Assembly: GCF_900580675.1 (NCBI RefSeq)
Contig: NZ_UTBG01000106.1
Coordinates: 1 to 64,000, forward strand
DNA length: 64,000 nt
From: Pseudomonas viridiflava
GTDB lineage: Bacteria > Pseudomonadota > Gammaproteobacteria > Pseudomonadales > Pseudomonadaceae
Direction of reading: 5' to 3'
The notes under the pieces: generated by a model
Seen by the model: the letters and a program-made list of their open reading frames with translations, nothing else
Database searches by the model: none
What the model was told of the DNA's origin: nothing
Part shown: piece after piece, positions 29,955 to 40,344 of the stretch
Layout of the letters: every line of letters begins with the position of its first letter
How positions within the stretch are numbered: position 1 is the first letter of the stretch
Translations under genes and position numbers: made by a program

Positions 29955-29957
<3 letters not shown>
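29865..29957. repeat. REP element pair (inverted)
   Basis: GTGGGAGGGGGCTTGCCCCCGAT (about 29864–29887) faces a complementary copy ending at about 29956. The pair fills most of the 161 bases between the porin and EIIA–HPr–EI genes, and the second arm reaches the porin stop. Confidence 0.75.
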
Positions 29958-32892
<2,935 letters not shown>

Positions 32893-32920
32893 GGAGACTC
32901 CTCCAAGGTGGAATGCGGTC

Positions 32921-32951
32921 AAATGTGGGAGCTGGCTTGCCTGCGATGGCT
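32921..32951. repeat. Single REP element between treP and treC
   Basis: One copy of the REP core (GTGGGAGCTGGCTTGCCTGCG) in the 64-base gap between two genes of the same operon, where it could tune relative mRNA stability. Confidence 0.8.
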
Positions 32952-32956
32952 GCCGA

Positions 32957-34399
32957 TCAGGCAACCCGGTACCCCGGCCGAACAATTTTTATGCTCAACG
33001 CACAGGTCAAAACAAACGGCACGACCATCGCGACAACCATGCCGATCACAAACACCGCGATGGAATGCGGCACGATCGAGATAAACCCGGGCAGCCCGCC
33101 CACACCGATGGCCGAGGCCTGCACCTTGTTCAGCGAGAGGAAAATGCTGCCCAGCGCCGAGCCCATCAGCGCGGCGTAAAACGGAAACTTGAAGCGCAGG
33201 TTCACGCCGAACATCGCCGGCTCGGTGATGCCGAAGTAGGCGGAAATCGCCGAGGTCGAAGCCATGCTTCTGTCCCGCGCATTGCGGGTCATGTAGAACA
33301 CCGCGAGCGCGGCGCTGCCCTGGGCCAGGTTGGACATGACGATCATCGGCCAGATAAACGTGCCGCCCTGAGTGGAAATAAGCTGCAGGTCCACGGCGAG
33401 GAACATGTGGTGCATGCCGGTGATCACCAGGGGCGCATACAGCAGGCCGAAAATCGCCCCGCCAAGCATCGGTGCCAGCTCAAACAGGGTCACCACGCCC
33501 TCGGTGATCAGGATGCCGAGGTGACGGGTCACCGGGCCGATGATCGCCAGCGCCAGCACACCGGTGACAACGATTGTGGTGATCGGCACGACCAGCAGTT
33601 GAATCGCGTTTGGCACCCGCGCCCGCAGCCATTTCTCGATCACGCTCATCACATAGGCGGCCATCAGGATCGGCAGGATCTGCCCCTGGTAGCCGACCTT
33701 CTCGATCTTGAACCAGCCGAAAATATCGAAGTACGGCAGGCTTTGGCCGTCGAGGCCGGCGACCGCCTTGCCGTAGTTCCAGGCATTGAGCAGGTCCGGG
33801 TGCACCAGCATCAGGCCGAGCACGATACCGAGGATCTCACTGCCGCCAAAGCGCTTGGCCGCCGACCAGCCGACCAGTGCCGGCAGAAATACAAACGAGG
33901 TGTTGGCCATCAGGTTGATCAGGCTCCACAGGCCGTCCAGGTTCGGGTAGGCCTCCAGCAGCGTCTGACCTTCGATGAACATGCCCTTGGCGCCCATCAG
34001 GTTGTTCACGCCCATCAGCAGGCCGGCGATGATCAGCGCCGGGAGGATCGGCATGAACACGTCAGAAAACACCCGCACTAGGCGCTGCATGGCGTTGGTC
34101 TTGTCGGCGCCCTTCTTCTTGACGTCGGCGATGGTGGCGGCGGCGAGGCCGGTCTGTTCGCGCAGGGCGGCGTAGACCTTTTCCACTTCGCCGGGGCCGA
34201 TCACCACCTGGAACAGGCCGCCGGTAAAGAACGAACCCTTGACCAGATCGACCTGGTTCAAGGCACTGCTCTTGACCAGGCTCGGGTCCCTGAGTGCCAG
34301 GCGAAGGCGGGTCACGCAGTGGGCCGCTTGCTCAACGTTATCGCTGCCCCCGAGGTTCTCGAGGATCTCGCGGGCAATGTTCGAATAGTCGTGGCTCAT
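32957..34399 (-). CDS. treP: PTS trehalose permease IIBC
   Basis: A 480-residue inner-membrane transporter. EIIB is at residues 1–85 with phospho-Cys28 (AAHCVTRLRLALRD) and the family motif GSFFTGGLFQVVIGPGEV. EIIC follows with about ten hydrophobic segments, including ITGMHHMFLAVDLQLI and AYFGITEPAMFGVNLRF. It has no EIIA, which comes from the EIIA–HPr–EI protein in the same locus. It is the first gene after the divergent TreR operator region. Confidence 0.93.
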   Translation of the reverse strand: MSHDYSNIAREILENLGGSDNVEQAAHCVTRLRLALRDPSLVKSSALNQVDLVKGSFFTGGLFQVVIGPGEVEKVYAALREQTGLAAATIADVKKKGADKTNAMQRLVRVFSDVFMPILPALIIAGLLMGVNNLMGAKGMFIEGQTLLEAYPNLDGLWSLINLMANTSFVFLPALVGWSAAKRFGGSEILGIVLGLMLVHPDLLNAWNYGKAVAGLDGQSLPYFDIFGWFKIEKVGYQGQILPILMAAYVMSVIEKWLRARVPNAIQLLVVPITTIVVTGVLALAIIGPVTRHLGILITEGVVTLFELAPMLGGAIFGLLYAPLVITGMHHMFLAVDLQLISTQGGTFIWPMIVMSNLAQGSAALAVFYMTRNARDRSMASTSAISAYFGITEPAMFGVNLRFKFPFYAALMGSALGSIFLSLNKVQASAIGVGGLPGFISIVPHSIAVFVIGMVVAMVVPFVLTCALSIKIVRPGYRVA

Positions 34400-34464
34400 G
34401 CTTGGTTTCCACTTTGATTTTTTTATTTGGGGGCAGTCATTGGCCGCACGCCGACGTCAAAAGT

Positions 34465-34506
34465 ACTCGTACAGACGAGTTAAAGCAATAACTCGTCTGT
34501 ACGAGT
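34465..34506. promoter_or_regulatory. Twin TreR operators
   Basis: Two 16-bp dyads, ACTCGTACAGACGAGT (34465–34480) and ACTCGTCTGTACGAGT (34491–34506), have centres 26 bases apart and are reverse complements of one another. They lie between divergent treP and treR, so one repressor can control both. ACTCGT/ACGAGT half-sites suit a GntR dimer. Confidence 0.8.
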
Positions 34507-34636
34507 TTGAAAATGACTAATTTTCTGTTTTTAGAGTCAGAGGTTTCCGAGTTGTACAATGGGTTGCATGGACAAACCCCACCGCTGCCACTAAGGTTCC
34601 TGCCTTGAACGCCAACGTGGCACAGAGCCCTCTCCC

Positions 34637-35341
34637 ATGAGCAAATACAACCAGATCTATACGGATCTGCTTGCCAGCATCACCACTGAACGTCTGCAAC
34701 GCGGCACGCGCCTTCCCTCCGAAACCGAATTGATGGATAGCTACCAGGCCAGCCGAGGCACCGTGCGTCGGGCCATCGAGCAGTTGCAGGAACGTGGGTT
34801 CGCGCAAAAAATCCACGGCAAGGGCACATTCGTGCTGTCGCCCAACCCGATCGAATTCCAACTGGGCGGCATCGTCAGCTTCCACGAAACCCACGCCGAC
34901 CTGGGCGATGACGTACGCACCGAAGTTGTCGAATTCAGCCAATTCACGCTGGAAGGTTCGCTGCAACAACACATCGAAGCCGAACCCGGCAGCCTGATCA
35001 CCCGCATCAAACGGGTACGGCGCATCGGCGGCAAACGCGTGATCCTCGACATCAACCACTTCGTCGCCGACCTGATCCCGGGCCTGGACCAGACCATTGC
35101 CGAGCAGTCGATCTACGCGTTCATCGAGCAGACCCTGCAGCTGCAAATCAGCTACGCGCAGCGCACCATCGAAGCCCTGCCGCGCAGCAAGGACGACCAG
35201 GCGCATCTGGACCTGGACGGGCAAAGCCACGTGATCGTAGTGAGTAACCAGACGTTTTTGCAGGATGGGCGGCAGTTTGAGTACACCGAGTCGCGGCATA
35301 CGCTGGATAAGTTTTATTTCTCGGATATTGCCCGGCGCTGA
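34637..35341 (+). CDS. treR: Trehalose operon repressor, GntR/HutC family
   Basis: A 234-residue regulator with an N-terminal GntR winged helix (LPSETELMDSYQASRGTVRRAIEQLQERGFAQKIHGKGTFVLS, residues about 16–70) and a UTRA ligand domain. In relatives it represses tre genes and is released by trehalose-6-phosphate. It is divergent from treP, and the twin operators are in the shared gap. Confidence 0.92.
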   Translation: MSKYNQIYTDLLASITTERLQRGTRLPSETELMDSYQASRGTVRRAIEQLQERGFAQKIHGKGTFVLSPNPIEFQLGGIVSFHETHADLGDDVRTEVVEFSQFTLEGSLQQHIEAEPGSLITRIKRVRRIGGKRVILDINHFVADLIPGLDQTIAEQSIYAFIEQTLQLQISYAQRTIEALPRSKDDQAHLDLDGQSHVIVVSNQTFLQDGRQFEYTESRHTLDKFYFSDIARR

Positions 35342-35432
35342 CATCGAAGCGCGAGAATGCAGGGGAGACAAAGGCTTCAGGGCCAAATTCCCCCCTTAAA
35401 TCGATAGTGCAACCTCGCTCCTCAGCACGGGA

Positions 35433-36866
35433 CTATCTATTCTGCCTTTGTAAACTCAAGCCTATATCGGTGAGCCGGTAGCGCTGTTTACTGCTGTTGG
35501 GTTTGTCAGGCAATGTCATCTCGACCACACCTGCGGCCAACGCAGGCCGCAAGTAGCCCTTGCGAAAATGCTCGTCATCCCTAAGTTCGAGAATTTGCTG
35601 AAGTTCTCTGCGCGATACATCCCCCTCAAGGACCTGGAGAATCTTGATAACTTCCGGGGTTACTTCCAGGATGACTTCCGGGGTTACTTCCGGGGTTACT
35701 TCCGGGGTGCGCAGCGTTAAAGTTACGCCGCTAACATCACTCCGCCATTCAGGAGGGGGAAAACCCTGCTCCGCAAACGCTTGGCTGATCAGCATCCCGC
35801 CACGCCCGAGCTTTTCCATGAGGCCTTGAAGATAGAGAACATGGGCTATGTCCGGGTTCCGCAAAACGGAGATCTGGCCGTTCGCAAGACCATCTGGCGT
35901 TACCCCTTCAGGCAAGGAGCCAGAGTTCCAGATTTCTACTCGGTGAGGGAACACCTGCACTTTGATGCCACCCCGGAAGTCGGCGTAATCTCGGTGCGCA
36001 AAAGCATTCACAAGCGCCTCACGCAAAGCAGAATCCGGGTAGATTCCTTGCTCTTCCCTTTTCAAAGGGTGAGTTCCGAATTGGGTACGGCTGGCGGTGC
36101 TGCGACGGATGAAGGCAAATACCTGCTCTATCACCGAAACCAGCGGCCCCTCAAAATTTTTGAAGTCATGGTAAGTGTCATCAGTTTTATCAGTAGAGAA
36201 TGCTGCACAGCGCACCCGTATTTGGGGGTAACGCCGCGCCGGATTGTTTGTGAACAGGACATCGCCACCATTCGTCAGCCGTCCATATTTCACCAATCCC
36301 CAATACTCAAGCGTTCGCTCGGGAGCATACCCCCGCAATTCGCTGTGATGGATACGCTCAACTTGCTCAGCCGCACGCCTGATTTCTTTTTCATTCAGAT
36401 CATCGTGTAGATCCGCACTTGAGAAGCGACGCTCCCAGCGTTCAGGCTCTACCTCACGACGCATGATCATGTCACGCAGGGTTGCGATATCAGCCCGGCG
36501 AGTAATCTCGCCCTCTCGAATAAATGCTTCATCGCGAAAGCTATAGGGAATGTCCTGACCAGCAGGGACTTCAACCACCCATATAGTCTTGCCCGCAATG
36601 CGTTGCGCCTCGAACGACACCAATGCCTTCGGAGACAGACGGTGGGCAACTTGCTGCTCAAGCTTGCGCAAGGCAATTTCGCCCAGATCCTCCCTCACGC
36701 CAACCGGATTATTGTTGGCATCAACACCTATCACCAAATACCCGCCACCCGAGTTCAAAAAAGCGCAAACATGTTGCCCAACAACCTTGGCATCGGCTTT
36801 GGACTTGAACTCAATAGTATTGCCCTCGCCCAGTGCCAGCATGCGGGCCAACTCTTCCGGCTTCAT
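35433..36866 (-). CDS. AlbA_2 (Schlafen-like) ATP-binding protein with winged-helix end
   Basis: A 477-residue protein. Residues about 12–125 are an AlbA_2/Schlafen-type domain (NTIEFKSKADAK…FLNSGGGYLVIGVDANNNPVGV). Residues about 275–365 are a GHKL-like ATPase part (LREALVNAFAHRDY, VEIWNSGSLPEGVT, LGRGGML). An imperfect TPEV repeat (388–406) leads to a C-terminal winged helix. Similar proteins are transcription regulators or parts of defence loci; function here is unknown. Its ATG overlaps the stop of the DUF4062 gene (ATGA, 36863–36866), so they are a coupled pair. Confidence 0.85.
   Translation of the reverse strand: MKPEELARMLALGEGNTIEFKSKADAKVVGQHVCAFLNSGGGYLVIGVDANNNPVGVREDLGEIALRKLEQQVAHRLSPKALVSFEAQRIAGKTIWVVEVPAGQDIPYSFRDEAFIREGEITRRADIATLRDMIMRREVEPERWERRFSSADLHDDLNEKEIRRAAEQVERIHHSELRGYAPERTLEYWGLVKYGRLTNGGDVLFTNNPARRYPQIRVRCAAFSTDKTDDTYHDFKNFEGPLVSVIEQVFAFIRRSTASRTQFGTHPLKREEQGIYPDSALREALVNAFAHRDYADFRGGIKVQVFPHRVEIWNSGSLPEGVTPDGLANGQISVLRNPDIAHVLYLQGLMEKLGRGGMLISQAFAEQGFPPPEWRSDVSGVTLTLRTPEVTPEVTPEVILEVTPEVIKILQVLEGDVSRRELQQILELRDDEHFRKGYLRPALAAGVVEMTLPDKPNSSKQRYRLTDIGLSLQRQNR
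35657..35708. repeat. 12-bp tandem repeat inside the AlbA_2 gene
   Basis: About four imperfect copies of a 12-base unit (GGGGTTACTTCC on the + strand) encode the TPEV/PEV repeats that link the ATPase part to the winged helix. Copy-number change would alter linker length without breaking the frame. Confidence 0.75.
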
Positions 36867-37528
36867 GGCTGTACTCCGTCTCGTGCCTGAGCCGCCGCTG
36901 CCGCCGCTGCCGCTGCCGCTGCCGCCACCGTAGCTGGATCACTAAGGTTCTCTTTCAGAAAAAGCTCAACCTCTTGAACACGAGAAAACTGGGCCGACGC
37001 GAACAATAAGACCTGTTCGTCCGTATCATATTCCTGCACCCAATTACCGTGTCGCTCCTCCAACGGCTTGGTATCGAGAATGGCTTCCTCGTACATATCG
37101 ATGACACGCAAATCGGCCAACGCTTTCGCCCCCTTTTTCAAGCTCAGTCCCTCGGCACGCTCCTTCGCATTTGTGTAACCCAACTCGCGCAGGAAACGGC
37201 GAGCAAACACTACGTTTTGATGCGCCAACACCCACCGAGGTTTCTTGCACGCGATTGCCAGTTGCAGCTCTTGATGAGTGATAGACAGGTCCGAACCATC
37301 ACGTCCCGAGCCGTAATCACTCGTAATAAGGCCCAGAAAAAAATCGCAGTCTTGAACCGCCGCAAGGCAGTTTTCGAAAGCCGTGCGATCCGACCGTACT
37401 GGAATCGTGCCCCGGTGTGACATCCACACCTCATAGCCGAAGGCCTTGAGCTCCATATAAATACGGTTCAGCAAGTCTTCAATGCCGTAGACAGTAGATG
37501 ACACTAAAATGGTGGGGCGCCTAGACAC
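36863..37528 (-). CDS. DUF4062 domain-containing protein with C-terminal polyalanine
   Basis: A 221-residue protein. Residues about 4–95 are a DUF4062 domain (TILVSSTVYGIEDLLNRIY, GYEVWMSHRGTIPV, CDFFLGLITSDYGSGRDGSDLSITHQEL), a TIR/nucleoside-binding-like fold often found at the N-terminus of STAND NTPases and defence proteins. Here it stands alone with a helical extension and 12 consecutive alanines (202–213) near the end. It is the first gene of an overlapping pair with the AlbA_2 ATPase. A sensor or NAD-related role is inference. Confidence 0.83.
   Translation of the reverse strand: MSRRPTILVSSTVYGIEDLLNRIYMELKAFGYEVWMSHRGTIPVRSDRTAFENCLAAVQDCDFFLGLITSDYGSGRDGSDLSITHQELQLAIACKKPRWVLAHQNVVFARRFLRELGYTNAKERAEGLSLKKGAKALADLRVIDMYEEAILDTKPLEERHGNWVQEYDTDEQVLLFASAQFSRVQEVELFLKENLSDPATVAAAAAAAAAAAAQARDGVQP
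36899..36938. repeat. GCC/GCT trinucleotide tract (polyalanine)
   Basis: A run of GCN codons read on the minus strand, near the 3' end of the DUF4062 gene and 33 bases from its junction with the AlbA_2 gene. It is liable to in-frame slippage. Confidence 0.75.
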
Positions 37529-37810
37529 GATCGCTCACCTTAAAGTTTTCTTCCCTCGACTTCAGTTTGCGCAGCCTGGTATCTATAAACATGGACTCTT
37601 CCATTTCTCCGTCAAAATATCGGCCTTTGAAATCCCGCAAAAACTCACAACCAAAGCCTTACGCATCAACAACAAATCAGATAATCATGCCATGCATGCG
37701 CGAGCGCGTTTCATAGGGTTTTTCGGCATCGGTACAGCGTTGGGATTAACACTACCAGAAGGAGCCTGGTGATGCCGAGACTTGTCAAATAGTGATAACC
37801 AAAAAACCAA

Positions 37811-37834
37811 GAAGCCCGCAATTACGCGGGCTTC
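37811..37834. terminator. Hairpin resembling the guaA terminator
   Basis: GAAGCCCGC–AATTAC–GCGGGCTTC, in the same relative position to the nearby att-like sequence as the guaA terminator (45393–45420) has to the guaA stop. It may be the original guaA terminator displaced by island insertion. Confidence 0.55.
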
Positions 37835-37878
37835 AGGGCATTTCTTGCTAGATCGTGCCGGACAATGCCGGACGTCCA

Positions 37879-37894
37879 ATCATTCCCACTCTAT
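37879..37894. repeat. att-like partial copy of the guaA 3' end (left island edge)
   Basis: ATCATTCCCACTCTAT resembles the guaA end (CTCACTCCCACTCAAT at 45438–45453). TCCCACTC is exact and about 13 of 16 bases agree. The 3' end of guaA is a known integration site for genomic islands. The mismatches suggest an old or diverged junction. Confidence 0.5.
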
Positions 37895-37923
37895 TATGCT
37901 TAAGAAGCAAAAACCCTTTATTT

Positions 37924-38172
37924 TCAGTTAGTTAAACATTGCCAATTCATGAACACCATGGAATATGCCATGTTTTTATTTAGGCGGCAGCCACTCTGTA
38001 TCGGGAAGTCTAACGCCATCTCCCTTTTCGAAGCCTCTGCCATTTGGCGCATAAGGATGGCCACCTCAGCAGGGTCGCCGTCGCGACAAACCTCGGCAAG
38101 CACGCGAACTGCATAGGTTGGGCGAGAGCGGAAATACTCCGCCATAGCCTCGTCATGCGTTCTACTCTTCAT
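37924..38172 (-). pseudogene. Truncated addiction-module antidote (HigA/COG3636-like antitoxin)
   Basis: The first ~47 residues (MKSRTHDEAMAEYFRSRPTY…AEVCRDGDPAEVAILMRQMAEA) match the N-terminus of the small antidote family that pairs with RelE/HigB toxins. The helix-turn-helix that should follow is replaced by unrelated sequence up to residue 82. A ribosome-binding site (AAGGAGGG) is still present. No toxin gene lies on either side, so this is probably a remnant. Confidence 0.6.
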
Positions 38173-38442
38173 TTGGTGTGGCCCTCCTTCAGAGAGAAAT
38201 ATACCTACAAAGGTCTACAAACCCGCGTGTCTACGACCAACTCCCTACACAATCATAAGTGTGGGCCAAGGAAGCGGTCACCGTTGAAGTGAATCATATG
38301 AGTTGGAGCATCGGCGACCCAAACCTCTGTTTCCCACGCTACGACAGACAGATATTTCACCATACTGCATCATGCGTGCAAACACGGCTTGGCAATAGTT
38401 AGACACTAGTGCCAAGCGCATAATTAGAGTGAGTAATAGCCC

Positions 38443-40344
38443 TCACATTGAAACTATTTCGCCAGCATGAAACCAACCAGAATCGGAGACAGTCTTGGCC
38501 ACTAGCTTAGGCGCCTTAGTATATGCAACCACCGCCAAGCTTTCTTTAGCCCTACTGCAAGTCACGTAGAAGAGCCGTCTAGATCTTTTTGGAGATGAGT
38601 CCTCACCAGCGTTTTCATTCGTAATATCAGTAGCCGAAAGAGGTACAGCGCCTAATAATTTTTCATAACTAAATAGAAAGCCCCTAGCATCTTCATCATC
38701 TAGAATTACCATAACCCTTGGAAACTGCAGCCCTTTAACCCCTTGGTGCGTATCGTAAGCCGATGACGAAGAAACATAACGCACGTAATTTTCTAACTGA
38801 TTGGTGGAAGCGCTGAGTGATTCCTTCCAGGCGTTGTGTTCAGCCCCAACTCCTTTATCGTTGACGTCATCAACATCGTCCTCAGGCAAATTTATCGAGA
38901 GGTCTGCACCTAAGTGAATTGCAAAGGTTTCAGGAAGCCGCAGTATCATTCCCTCTTTAAGCAGACTGCAAATCTCGATAATCGTGCACCCAACATCACT
39001 ATCAAGTGCGAGCTTTATTCGGTCTATATAAACCTGCGCAGTTCGCAGCACACTTATCGGATCATCTGACAAAACGAGATTTGACCCAGCGAGCAGTGGT
39101 GAATATCTACGCATGATAGTGGCAATTTCGAAATCATCTTCTCGCCTGACTGCCACTATTAATGGAACAAATTGTAGAGTCAAGAACCGTATATCCTCGC
39201 TCTCGCCATTAATTGCAGCATCCCTTAGTCTTTCGACTTCTAAAAAAGGGAGGAAAAAATCTGAAAATCCACCGCGCTTTGCTGCCATATGATGCTCAAG
39301 AGTAAGTGCAGTGACTGATTCACTATCTGTCCAAGCATCATCGCCCGTACATTTAGCCATCAACTGGGCAACCGTGCGCTCGATTTCAGATTTGTCTTTC
39401 TGAACGCTTGTATCCACTAAAAACAATCGTACGGTCCCATTTTCAGCACTAGATGCTGCCGTTTGCTGATGTTCATCATCGGTAATACGGATCTTATTTA
39501 TCAACTCTACGATTCTTATTGGACAACGATAATTAACTTCGATGGCCGGAGACTTCCATCCATCAGGTAGAGGGGAAGCAAGATCAGACTTCCCCCCACT
39601 GTATATCCTCTGCATCATGTCGCCAAACAGCCCAAGACAGAATTGGTGTGGATTTTCTTGCTGTGTGGCTATGAGCGATTCAAGAAGGCTCTTGTTTGTG
39701 TCTTGGCTTTCATCAATAAGTAGAATAGGAAACCTATTCCATAAGATTTTTCGCAACAACGCTTCACTCGCAAGCAGATGAGCGGCCAGCCCTAGTACTT
39801 CAGCGTGATTCAAAGCCCCCTTGTCAGGCCTATTGCTTGCTGGAGAGTAGGTAAAACTTCTCATTTCATCGAGACCTGCAAGTCTTTTTTTCTTACTGAC
39901 CAAACTTCTTTGGTTGCGAATCGCCGTTACTCCCTGTGGAGTTCTACTCTTCGAAATGGCAGAAGTTAACTTCTCAATATCGGCCACCAACTTTTCTTCC
40001 ACCCAAATTCGGATGTCATTAGTAAAAGGCTTTATGAGGTCCCAGCAGAAGCTATGAATAGTAGACACCATGAAATTGGCATCAAAAAACAGACGCCTTT
40101 TGATTTCCTCACTGGCGGCATTTGTATAAGTAATGATACCTATTTTCTTCCCTGACGACGACAGCGCTGCTGCGTATCTTTCCTTCATAAGTTCTAGAGA
40201 CTCGACAAGAGTACGAGTTTTTCCAGACCCTGCGCCAGCGAAAAGCAAAAAGCTTTGCGGATTTGATAGGTCCATGTACTCGAAAATTTGTTGAACTACT
40301 GGATTTGGTGTTTTATCCATTACACCCATAGTTAGCTCCTTCAT
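38443..40344 (-). CDS. UvrD/Rep-like superfamily 1 helicase (GajB-like)
   Basis: A 633-residue SF1 helicase with Walker A FAGAGSGKTRTLV (residues 36–48), motif Ia IITYTNAASEEIKRR, Walker B LLIDESQDTNKS (about 208–219), motif V HQGVKGLQFPRVMVI and motif VI RRLFYVTCSRAKESLAVV. All catalytic motifs are intact. Its ATG (40344) overlaps the stop of the OLD-family gene (40341–40343). That gene order and overlap define the Gabija/class 2 OLD layout, where the helicase works with the nuclease against phage DNA. Low GC and AT-rich codon use set it apart from the core genes. Confidence 0.87.
   Translation of the reverse strand: MKELTMGVMDKTPNPVVQQIFEYMDLSNPQSFLLFAGAGSGKTRTLVESLELMKERYAAALSSSGKKIGIITYTNAASEEIKRRLFFDANFMVSTIHSFCWDLIKPFTNDIRIWVEEKLVADIEKLTSAISKSRTPQGVTAIRNQRSLVSKKKRLAGLDEMRSFTYSPASNRPDKGALNHAEVLGLAAHLLASEALLRKILWNRFPILLIDESQDTNKSLLESLIATQQENPHQFCLGLFGDMMQRIYSGGKSDLASPLPDGWKSPAIEVNYRCPIRIVELINKIRITDDEHQQTAASSAENGTVRLFLVDTSVQKDKSEIERTVAQLMAKCTGDDAWTDSESVTALTLEHHMAAKRGGFSDFFLPFLEVERLRDAAINGESEDIRFLTLQFVPLIVAVRREDDFEIATIMRRYSPLLAGSNLVLSDDPISVLRTAQVYIDRIKLALDSDVGCTIIEICSLLKEGMILRLPETFAIHLGADLSINLPEDDVDDVNDKGVGAEHNAWKESLSASTNQLENYVRYVSSSSAYDTHQGVKGLQFPRVMVILDDEDARGFLFSYEKLLGAVPLSATDITNENAGEDSSPKRSRRLFYVTCSRAKESLAVVAYTKAPKLVAKTVSDSGWFHAGEIVSM

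Larger units (their letters stand above)
37529..37923. other. Gene-poor island edge
   Basis: About 395 bases between the DUF4062 gene and the antitoxin remnant. It contains a hairpin (37811–37834) and a guaA-end-like sequence (37879–37894), both listed separately. A short frame (37509–37772, +) exists, but overlaps the DUF4062 start and has no recognisable domain or ribosome-binding site. Confidence 0.5.

Noticed and set aside
35657..35708. CRISPR-like short repeats
   Set aside because: The units are 12 bases, contiguous, without spacers, and code for an in-frame TPEV repeat.
37509..37772. Plus-strand ORF at the island edge
   Set aside because: It overlaps the DUF4062 start and has no ribosome-binding site; a shorter internal ATG gives only a 26-residue hydrophobic peptide that matched no type I toxin I know.
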